Shown here: one piece after another, positions 43,283 through 49,977 of the stretch
How the letters are laid out: the number at the start of each line of letters is the position of its first letter
Numbering within the stretch: position 1 is the stretch's first letter
Source of the DNA: JBFLVU01 sp964589625
GTDB lineage: Bacteria > Acidobacteriota > UBA4820 > DSQY01
Assembly: GCA_964589625.1 (NCBI GenBank)
Contig: CAZPSH010000008.1
Span: 65,003-129,002 of the forward strand
Direction of reading: 5' to 3'
DNA length: 64,000 nt
Notes under the pieces: model-generated
Databases searched by the model: none
What the model was told of the DNA's origin: nothing
What the model saw: only the letters and a program-made list of their open reading frames with translations
Translations under genes and position numbers: made by a program

Positions 43283-44152
43283 GTGAGGATCGTCTTCCTG
43301 GGCTCGGAGGGAATGCTTGGACGGGACGCCGTTCCCCTCCTGTCGGAGGCGGGCCACTCGGTCCTAGCCGGGGACCTCCCGAGGGTGGACATCACCGATC
43401 CCCCGGGCCTGCTGGACTTTCTCTCCGCCGCGCCGGTCGACGCCGTGGTCAACGCCGCGGCCTTCACCGACGTGGACGGAGCCGAAAGCCGCCGGGAGGA
43501 GGCCTTCCGCGTCAACGCCGCCGGGGCCGGGAACGTGGCGCGGGCCTGCGCCCGCCTGGGCCTGCCCCTCGTCCACCTCAGCACCGACTACGTCTTTCCG
43601 GGCGACCGGCCGGAGGGGTACGGCCCGGAGGACACGACGGGTCCCGCGGTGAACGCCTACGGGGAAAGCAAGCTCGCCGGGGAGCGCGCCGTCGGAGAGC
43701 ACCTTCCCCCGGACCGGCACCTCATCGTGAGGACCCAGTGGCTCTACGGCCGCCACGGGCGCAACTTCGTGGACACGATCCTACGGCTCGCCAGGGAGCG
43801 GGAGTCCATCCGGGTCGTGGCGGACCAGTGGGGGGCGCCCACGTGGACCGTCTCCCTCGCCCGGCGGGTGGAAGGGCTCCTGAGAAGCGGCGCCCGAGGG
43901 GCGGTCCACGCCGTCGGGGCGGGCGGCCCCGTCACCTGGTTCGACTTCGCCCGGGAGATCGTCCGCCTCGCGGGCCTTTCCTGCCGAGTGGAACCGTGCC
44001 GCACCGAGGAGTTCCCGCGCCCTGCCCGCCGCCCCCGCCACGCCTGGCTTCGGCAGGCCGGACCCGCGGAGGGAGAACCCTGGGCCGAGGACCTAAGAAG
44101 GTACATCGGGGCGACGCGCGGAGAAGGGTACGCCTTCCCATCGGGAGAATGA
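43283..44152 (+). CDS. rmlD: dTDP-4-dehydrorhamnose reductase
   Basis: 289 residues, short-chain dehydrogenase fold: IVFLGSEGMLGRDAVPLL (NAD(P) binding), VVNAAAFTDVDGAES, LVHLSTDYVFPGD and NAYGESKLAGERAV (Tyr-x3-Lys). It completes dTDP-L-rhamnose. GTG 43283 with GGAGGA upstream. The 109 bases before it hold nothing recognised apart from a GC-rich hairpin. Confidence 0.9.
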   Translation: MRIVFLGSEGMLGRDAVPLLSEAGHSVLAGDLPRVDITDPPGLLDFLSAAPVDAVVNAAAFTDVDGAESRREEAFRVNAAGAGNVARACARLGLPLVHLSTDYVFPGDRPEGYGPEDTTGPAVNAYGESKLAGERAVGEHLPPDRHLIVRTQWLYGRHGRNFVDTILRLARERESIRVVADQWGAPTWTVSLARRVEGLLRSGARGAVHAVGAGGPVTWFDFAREIVRLAGLSCRVEPCRTEEFPRPARRPRHAWLRQAGPAEGEPWAEDLRRYIGATRGEGYAFPSGE

Positions 44153-44153
44153 C

Positions 44154-44453
44154 ATGGACGTCCAGCGCTTCTTCAAGGTGCTCATCAAGATCGAAAGCCG
44201 CCTGGCCGAACTTTACGGGCGGTTTAGCGAGGTCTGCGCCGAGGACCCCGAGGCCTCGGCCTGCAAGGGGTTTCTCAACCGCCTGCTGGCCCTCCGCTTC
44301 GAGAACAGCGCCGCGGAGAACCACATGGAGGGGATCGAAGTCCGGGAAGCTCCGGGACTCTCCCGCCTCCTCAAGAGCCTGGGCCGGGAGGACAGAAAGC
44401 ATTACTCGGATCTCCCGGCCTTTGCCCGGAAGCGAGGCGTCGCCGGTCCGTGA
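44154..44453 (+). CDS. Small ferritin/rubrerythrin-like helical protein
   Basis: 99 residues, all helical. FFKVLIKIESRLAELYGRFS resembles the first helix of rubrerythrin-like ferritin domains, but the later E-x-x-H iron ligands are degenerate (LRFENSAAENHMEG). The ORF sits one base after rmlD and 29 bases before rmlB, within the dTDP-rhamnose genes. The function is not known. A second helical mini-protein of this kind lies at 52878-53171. Confidence 0.55.
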   Translation: MDVQRFFKVLIKIESRLAELYGRFSEVCAEDPEASACKGFLNRLLALRFENSAAENHMEGIEVREAPGLSRLLKSLGREDRKHYSDLPAFARKRGVAGP

Positions 44454-44482
44454 GCGCGGGCGCACCCATCGGAGGTCGAAGC

Positions 44483-45562
44483 ATGGCAAGTCAAACGGTG
44501 CTAGTTACGGGCGGCGCGGGATTCATCGGGAGCAACTTCGTCCGGCTGGCCCTTCGGGAGCGTCCCGACTGGCGCGTCGTGGTCCTCGACGCCCTTACCT
44601 ACGCCGGAAACTTGGAGAACCTGAAGGGGCTGGAGGCCTCCTTCGGGGAGCGGTACCGCTTCGTCCGGATGGACGTGACGGACGGTCCGGGACTCGAAAG
44701 GCTCTTCCAGGAGGAGCCCTTCGACGGTGTCTTTCACTTCGCCGCCGAAAGCCACGTGGACCGCTCCATCCTGGGGCCCCTGGCCTTCGTGCGAACCAAC
44801 GTCATGGAAACGGGCCAGCTCCTGGAGAGGTGCCGTCTGGCCTGGAGGGACCGTCCGGGCCGGTTCCTCCTCATCTCCACCGACGAGGTCTACGGCGCCC
44901 TCGGGGAGGAGGGACGCTTCACCGAACAGACCCCCCTCCGGCCCTCGAGCCCGTACTCGGCCAGCAAAGCCGCCGCGGACCAGCTGGCCCTGGCTTACCA
45001 GCGGACCTTCGGACTTCCCGTGGTGGTCACCCGCTGCTGCAACAACTACGGCCCCTACCAGTTCCCCGAGAAACTCATTCCCCTGATGGTGGTCCGGCTA
45101 CTGGACGGCCAGCCCCTTCCGGTCTACGGGAAGGGGGAGAACGTGCGGGACTGGATCCACGTGGACGACCACAACCGGGGCGCCCTTCTCGCCTTCGAGA
45201 AGGGCAGGCCGGGTGAGGTCTACAATCTCGGCGCCCGCTGCGAACTCCGGAATATCGACCTCGTGCGGGCCCTGATCCGAGAGGTCTCCGCCCTGAAGGG
45301 GTGGTCCGAGAAGGACCCCGACGCGCGGATCTCCTACGTGAAGGACCGCCCCGGCCACGATTGGCGGTACGCCATCGACCCCTCCACGGCGGAGCGAGAG
45401 CTCGGCTTCCGCCCCCGAGTGGCCTTCGAGGAGGGCCTGCGGGATACGGTCCGCTGGTACCTGGAGCACGAAGGGTGGTGGCGCCGCATCCTCAGCGGCG
45501 AGTACGTCGAGTTCGTCCGTCGCCTGTACGGCGGACGCGGACCTAAGGGGGATTCGGAATGA
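44483..45562 (+). CDS. rmlB: dTDP-glucose 4,6-dehydratase
   Basis: 359 residues. VLVTGGAGFIGSNFVRLAL (NAD), HFAAESHVDRSI, the catalytic pair in LISTDEVYGALG (Asp134-Glu135) and SPYSASKAAADQL (Tyr-x3-Lys), RCCNNYGPYQFPEKL and DWIHVDDH are all present. It converts dTDP-glucose to dTDP-4-keto-6-deoxyglucose. ATG 44483 has GGAGGT six bases upstream. The next gene is a diverged paralogue overlapping by 4 bases. Confidence 0.93.
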   Translation: MASQTVLVTGGAGFIGSNFVRLALRERPDWRVVVLDALTYAGNLENLKGLEASFGERYRFVRMDVTDGPGLERLFQEEPFDGVFHFAAESHVDRSILGPLAFVRTNVMETGQLLERCRLAWRDRPGRFLLISTDEVYGALGEEGRFTEQTPLRPSSPYSASKAAADQLALAYQRTFGLPVVVTRCCNNYGPYQFPEKLIPLMVVRLLDGQPLPVYGKGENVRDWIHVDDHNRGALLAFEKGRPGEVYNLGARCELRNIDLVRALIREVSALKGWSEKDPDARISYVKDRPGHDWRYAIDPSTAERELGFRPRVAFEEGLRDTVRWYLEHEGWWRRILSGEYVEFVRRLYGGRGPKGDSE

Positions 45563-46614
45563 CGGGATCCCCCGGGCGGTCCGCCGAAGCCGCCCGGACC
45601 TCCGGAGGTCCGGCGCCGGACGAGCCCGCCCGCCTGCTCATCACCGGGGGCGGAGGCTTCGTGGGGGGGGGGTTCGTGCGCCTCCTCCTTCACGAGCGGC
45701 CCAAATGGAGCCTGACGGTCTTCGACAGCCTCACCGGCGGTCCCGGCGCACGGTTCCTCGAAGGCCTCGAAGCGGAGCACCCCGGACGCGTCCGGTTCGT
45801 CAGGGGCCGCGTGACCGACACCCGCGAGGTGGAGTCCCTGTTCGCCTCCGGCGCTTTCCAGGCCGTCGTCCATTTCGCCGCGCGGAACCCGTCGGGGCTG
45901 GAGGTCGAATCGCCCCTCTCCTTTCCGGAGGTGAACGTCCTCGGCACGGCCATCGTCCTGGAGGGGGCCCGGAGGGCCTGGGCGGGCTCGGCCGGGACCT
46001 TCCTCCACCTCTCCTCCTACGAGGTGTACGGATCGGGCGCCACCGGCTTCTTCACCGAGGAGTCGCCCCTCAACCCCTCCACGCCCTACGCCGCCAGCAA
46101 GGCCTCGGCGGACGCCCTCACGCTCGCCTATCACGCGACCTTCGGCATCCGGACCCTCGTCACGCGGACCACGAACATCTACGGTCCCCGCCAATCCCCG
46201 GACAAACTCATCCCCAGCGTGGCGGAGCGGGTGCGGAGGGGAGAGCCCGTCCAGGTCTATGGGACAGGAGGGCAGAGCCGCGACTGGATCCACGTGGAGG
46301 ACCACAACCGGGGTGTCCTCGCCGTTCTCGAAGGGGGGAGGCCCGGGACGGTGTACCATTTGGGTGCCCGGTGCGAGCGGACCAACCTCGAGGTCATCCG
46401 GCTGGCCGCCCGGGCCGCCGCCGAGTGCCTCGGCCGAGATCCCGATGCGGCGGTGGCGCGACTTGAATTTGTGGAGGACCGCAGCGCCCACGACGTCCGG
46501 CGCGCGCTGGACCCGGGCCGGGCCGAGAGGGAACTCGGCTTCCGCCCATGCATCCCCTTCGAGGAGGGGGTGAGGGACACCGTCCGCTGGCAGATTCTGG
46601 AGGGCGGGGAGTGA
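45559..46614 (+). CDS. RmlB-like NAD-dependent epimerase/dehydratase paralogue
   Basis: 351 residues, plainly related to the adjacent RmlB (shared DWIHVxDHNRGxLAxxE, YHLGARCE, ERELGFRP, FEEGxRDTVRW). Differences fall at the active site: RmlB STDEVYG is SSYEVYG here (Asp replaced by Tyr154), AESHVDRS is ARNPSGLEVE, and the dinucleotide loop is GGGGFVGGGF. Tyr-x3-Lys (PYAASK) remains. It probably acts on another nucleotide sugar or does a different step. An N-terminal extension of about 25 residues is Pro/Ala-rich. Confidence 0.85.
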   Translation: MTGSPGRSAEAARTSGGPAPDEPARLLITGGGGFVGGGFVRLLLHERPKWSLTVFDSLTGGPGARFLEGLEAEHPGRVRFVRGRVTDTREVESLFASGAFQAVVHFAARNPSGLEVESPLSFPEVNVLGTAIVLEGARRAWAGSAGTFLHLSSYEVYGSGATGFFTEESPLNPSTPYAASKASADALTLAYHATFGIRTLVTRTTNIYGPRQSPDKLIPSVAERVRRGEPVQVYGTGGQSRDWIHVEDHNRGVLAVLEGGRPGTVYHLGARCERTNLEVIRLAARAAAECLGRDPDAAVARLEFVEDRSAHDVRRALDPGRAERELGFRPCIPFEEGVRDTVRWQILEGGE

Positions 46615-47078
46615 GCGCCGAGAGGCGGCCGAAGGGCGAGGCGAAAGAGGCCATGGGCAAGCAGGCGGGAGGCGGAGAACTGGACTTCCGGGACCGGTCG
46701 GCGCTGGAGGCCGTGCGCGGGCTCCTGGAGGCCTACGCGCGGGGGGACGCCGATGCGGGAGAGACCTTCGTCCACCTCCCCACCTCCGAGATCATCGAGT
46801 GGAAGGGACTGGCCAACATCTGGCACGCCAGCGTGGACGAGTTCAGGCAGACGGTGGAGGCGCACCGCGAGGAGCCACTCACGCAAACCCCCGTGGGCGC
46901 GGAGGTGGAGTGGATATCGGACCTCACGGCCCTGGTGCGCATGCGCGTGAAGACCTCCCTGCAGGACGGACGGTCCTTCGAGTCCCCGGCCCTCTTCCTC
47001 GTGGCCCCCGACCGCACGGGCATCTTCAAGGTGGCCCTCTCCTGGTGGGGCGCCTTCCCCGACTGGTTCCAGGGGTGA
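46611..47078 (+). CDS. SnoaL/NTF2-like small protein
   Basis: 155 residues from GTG 46611, which overlaps the previous stop (GTGA) and has GGAGG upstream; ATG 46653 is an alternative. The core (LEAYARGDADAGETFVHLPT, later VRMRVKTSLQDGRSF, LFLVAPDRTGIFKVALSWWG) has the helix-then-curved-sheet pattern of SnoaL/NTF2-like domains, which include ketosteroid-isomerase-like and limonene-epoxide-hydrolase-like enzymes and non-enzymatic binders. The function is unknown; it is coupled to the RmlB paralogue. Confidence 0.6.
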   Translation: MSAERRPKGEAKEAMGKQAGGGELDFRDRSALEAVRGLLEAYARGDADAGETFVHLPTSEIIEWKGLANIWHASVDEFRQTVEAHREEPLTQTPVGAEVEWISDLTALVRMRVKTSLQDGRSFESPALFLVAPDRTGIFKVALSWWGAFPDWFQG

Positions 47079-47217
47079 GGACCGCGACGAAGGGACGCTC
47101 CGTGTTCACGGGGGAAGGCCCCGCCCTTGGCATCCCCCGGGCCCCCGCCTTCTTGGCCGCGCGCAAAGAAGTGCGGCGGGCAGCGTAGCGGAACGAAACC
47201 AGGAAGGGGACGCGGCC

Positions 47218-47823
47218 TTTGGCCCCCTTCCCCTGCTCGTGGGCCACAGCCTGGGGGGATGGCTTACCCTGAAGTACCTGGAGCAAAACGCGGTGGCGGC
47301 CTCCGTCCTGCTCATGCCCCTCCCGCCGAGGGGTCTTTCCCCGGAAGCCCAGCGGAGGGTCCGCGCCTACGGGCGGTGGCGCCTCAAGACCCGGGTGCTC
47401 ATGGGAAGGAGCTGCCCCCTTGAAAACGCCGAGGCCGTGCGCGCCTTGGGCTTCGGGGAGGCGGGCCACGAGGCCTCCGTGAGGCGATTCCTCGCCGAGA
47501 GCGTGCCCGAGGGCGGACGGCTCCTGAGGCAAATCGCTCTCCTGCCCGCCACGTCCCGTTTGGGTGGGGGGATTCGGGAGGGCCGCCTGAATAAAAAGCA
47601 GCGCGGGCGTTCCCACCTGATCGTGGCCTCCAGGGCCGACGCCCTGGTTACCCCCTCCGACCTGGAGGGGGCGGCGCGGCTCCTCGGGGCCGAGATGCTC
47701 CGTCTGGAGGCGGCCCCCCACGGGGTCCTCTTCACCGACCAGGTCCTGCCCCTCGCCGGACAGATGAACGCGTGGCTCTCCCGCCGGCTGGCGCCTCCCG
47801 GGGGATTTGACGAAGGCCCTTAG
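47218..47823 (+). pseudogene. 5'-truncated alpha/beta hydrolase
   Basis: The frame from GTG 47239 starts inside the nucleophile elbow (VGHSLGGWLTLKYLEQ); residues coded just upstream (FGPLPLL) also fit the fold but no start codon exists in frame back into the preceding gene. The first 60-80 residues, which carry the oxyanion strand, are missing. The C-terminal part, with an Asp loop (IVASRADALVTPSD) and a His (APHGVLF), is intact. Either a remnant or a recently broken gene. The 160 bases before it show no frame that restores the N-terminus. Confidence 0.55.
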
Positions 47824-47835
47824 AAAGCGTATATT
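47807..47835 (+). promoter_or_regulatory. Strong sigma-70-type promoter
   Basis: TTGACG, 17 bases, TATATT, each 5/6 to consensus. It lies at the end of the hydrolase remnant and drives the secreted protein at 47926 with a leader of about 84 bases. Confidence 0.7.
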
Positions 47836-47925
47836 TAGGGGCGTCTCCGCCGGCCTTCGGCCGCAGGAGGAATCCGGTCCGGGACGTGTTCCAATTTCAG
47901 CGTTCGCGCAAAGGAGGACCCGTAC

Positions 47926-48387
47926 ATGAAGCGCTTCAACACTCCCCTTCGGGCCGTCACCCTGCTGGCCGTCGCCATCGTCGCCTGCGGGGCTCTCTAC
48001 GCCCAGGCCAACGACATGGTCGTGGCCAAGGCGTCGGAGTTCGTCACCCTCCTCCAGAAGGGGGACTTCCAGGCGGCCTACCAGAAGGTGGACTCGAACC
48101 TCGGCTTCAAGTCCAACCCCGACACCTTCAAGAAGTACTGGCAGGCGCTCGAATCCAAGGCGGGGAAGCTCGTCGAGGTGAAGCGTTCCAGCTTCGAGAG
48201 CAAGGACGGGTACTTTGTGGTGACGCAGGTGGCCAGGTTCGAGAAGGGCCACGTGGACCTGAAGGTGGCCCTGGACAACATGATGCGCGTTTCGGGCTTC
48301 CAATACGCGAACCATAAGGATGATGCCGCCGGCTCCAATCCCCAGGCCGCCTCCCAGCCGGCGCCGGCCGCCACCCCCGCTTCCTGA
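47926..48387 (+). CDS. Small secreted protein, DUF3887-like
   Basis: 153 residues with a signal peptide (LRAVTLLAVAIVACGALYAQ) and AAAGGAGG upstream. The mature domain (ASEFVTLLQKGDFQAAYQKV, FKKYWQALESKAGKLVEVKR) fits the DUF3887/SnoaL-like cone fold often found alone or before hydrolases. The C-terminus is an Ala/Pro/Gln linker (QAASQPAPAATPAS). The function is unknown. Its strong promoter suggests good expression. Confidence 0.65.
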   Translation: MKRFNTPLRAVTLLAVAIVACGALYAQANDMVVAKASEFVTLLQKGDFQAAYQKVDSNLGFKSNPDTFKKYWQALESKAGKLVEVKRSSFESKDGYFVVTQVARFEKGHVDLKVALDNMMRVSGFQYANHKDDAAGSNPQAASQPAPAATPAS

Positions 48388-48461
48388 TTTCTTAGCTCCA
48401 TTCCCGCTCACGAAACACCCTCCGCTCCGGGGTCCTTTCCCCCGGGCGGAGGTCGTTCTCT

Positions 48462-48482
48462 CCCCGGCCCCTCCGGCCGGGG
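48462..48482 (+). terminator. GC-rich hairpin, possible terminator
   Basis: CCCCGGCC and GGCCGGGG form an 8-bp stem around CCTCC between the secreted-protein gene and the aminotransferase. There is no U-run, so it may pause rather than end transcription. Confidence 0.35.
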
Positions 48483-48530
48483 GATCTCATCGCGATCCGC
48501 GCCCGTTTCCACGGACGAAGGGAGGGCCCC

Positions 48531-49877
48531 ATGGCCGATGGAGCGAGAGTGCCCCGCAACGAGGACGCCCCCGATTTCGTGGTCCGACCCGAAGAACTCT
48601 CCGGGCTGGATCACTCCCCCGCCTCCATGATCGACATCCCCGGCTCCCGGATGTTCGAGATCCGGGACGCCCTGGCCGTCTACCACCGGGATTTCCCCGG
48701 GGGCGAGGAGTTCGACGCGAGCCAGGGCGACGGAGGCGCCAGCCTGCCGGGCATCTCGGCGGAGCTGTGGGAGCGGGCCCACGCCCTCCAGCGGGAGCAC
48801 GGGTCGGCCTACGACCAGCCTTTCGGGACCGCGGCCTTCCGAAAGTCCGTCGTGGAGAAGTACTGGCAGTTGGACGCCGACACGGGGTGGGGCCCCGAGA
48901 ACGTCCTCGGCTGTCAGGGAGGCCGGGACGCCCTCCTCAAGGCCTACGACGCCATGCAGTTCCTCGGTCACGGGCGGAGGGGGGACTTCGTGGTCGTTTC
49001 CCGCGTGCCCTGGATTTCCTACAACTGGGGACCCTACGCCGTGGGCGCCAACGTCCTCCTGGCCCCGGGGCGCGAGTCCGACGCCTGGGCCCTCACCCCG
49101 GAAGGCATCGCCGAATCGGTCCGCTTCGCCGAGCGGGCGGGGGGCCGAAAGGTGGCGGGGCTCGTCGTGACCTCTCCCGACAACCCCACCGGCAGGACGA
49201 TTCCCCTCGCGGAGCAGCTCGACCTCGCCCGCGCCGCCTTCGGCGCCGGCGTTCCGTACGTCCTCTTCGACTGGATCTACCACCGCGTGACCGACGGCGC
49301 CCCCCACGACGTGAACGAATTCCTCCGGGCCCTCGAACCCGCCGAGCGGGAGCGGGTGATCCTCCTGGATGGGATCACCAAGTCCCTCGGGGCGAGCAAC
49401 GTGCGCAACGCCCACCTCCTCGCCTCCAAGAAGCTGGTCAAGTTCATGCAGAACCGCGCCTCCCACGGAGTCATCCCCTCTTTCCACAGCCAGGCCGTCG
49501 CCATGGCCGCCTACTCCATGGGCTTCGACCGGGCCGCCGCCCCCATCGTGGCCCCCACGAACGAGAGCCGGACGGTGCTCTCGGCCTTCCTGGCCGAAAA
49601 GGGGATCCGCGCCATTCTTGGAAAAGGCTACTACGCCTTCCTCGATTTGGGGCCGTGGATGGATGCCGGGGGGATGGAGGACAGCTCCGCCATGGGCGCG
49701 TACCTGGCCGAGCGCTTCGGGCTGGCCGTCGTTCCCGGCGTGTACTTCAGCGACTACGGATCCCGGTGGGTCCGCTTCTCCTACGCCCTCCCCCCGGACA
49801 AGACCGCCCGGGCGGCGGAACGCCTCTGGCTGGCCCTTTCCCAGGTAAGGGGAGCCGGGGACGGAGGAAAGCCTTGA
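48531..49877 (+). CDS. Class I/II PLP aminotransferase
   Basis: 448 residues. QPFGTAAFRKSVVEKYWQ, GGRDALLKAYDAMQ, LVVTSPDNPTGRTIPLAEQL (Asn-Pro-x-Gly) and YVLFDWIYHRV are fold-type I motifs; the PLP Lys is in LDGITKSLGASN (about residue 283), and the C-terminal Arg lies in SRWVRFSYALP. It resembles aspartate-family aminotransferases but has an N-terminal extension of about 40 residues. The substrate is unknown. The next gene, 100 bases on, is a ligase-peptidase fusion, so the pair may act on a small amino-acid-derived metabolite. Confidence 0.85.
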   Translation: MADGARVPRNEDAPDFVVRPEELSGLDHSPASMIDIPGSRMFEIRDALAVYHRDFPGGEEFDASQGDGGASLPGISAELWERAHALQREHGSAYDQPFGTAAFRKSVVEKYWQLDADTGWGPENVLGCQGGRDALLKAYDAMQFLGHGRRGDFVVVSRVPWISYNWGPYAVGANVLLAPGRESDAWALTPEGIAESVRFAERAGGRKVAGLVVTSPDNPTGRTIPLAEQLDLARAAFGAGVPYVLFDWIYHRVTDGAPHDVNEFLRALEPAERERVILLDGITKSLGASNVRNAHLLASKKLVKFMQNRASHGVIPSFHSQAVAMAAYSMGFDRAAAPIVAPTNESRTVLSAFLAEKGIRAILGKGYYAFLDLGPWMDAGGMEDSSAMGAYLAERFGLAVVPGVYFSDYGSRWVRFSYALPPDKTARAAERLWLALSQVRGAGDGGKP

Positions 49878-49977
49878 GGAAACGGGCAAGGGAGTCGGAG
49901 CGCAGGAGGGCGGGAGCGACGGCCCTTCTTCTTCTCGGGAGATCCCGCCCTTCGATTCCGGGAGGGCGGCCCCGGCC

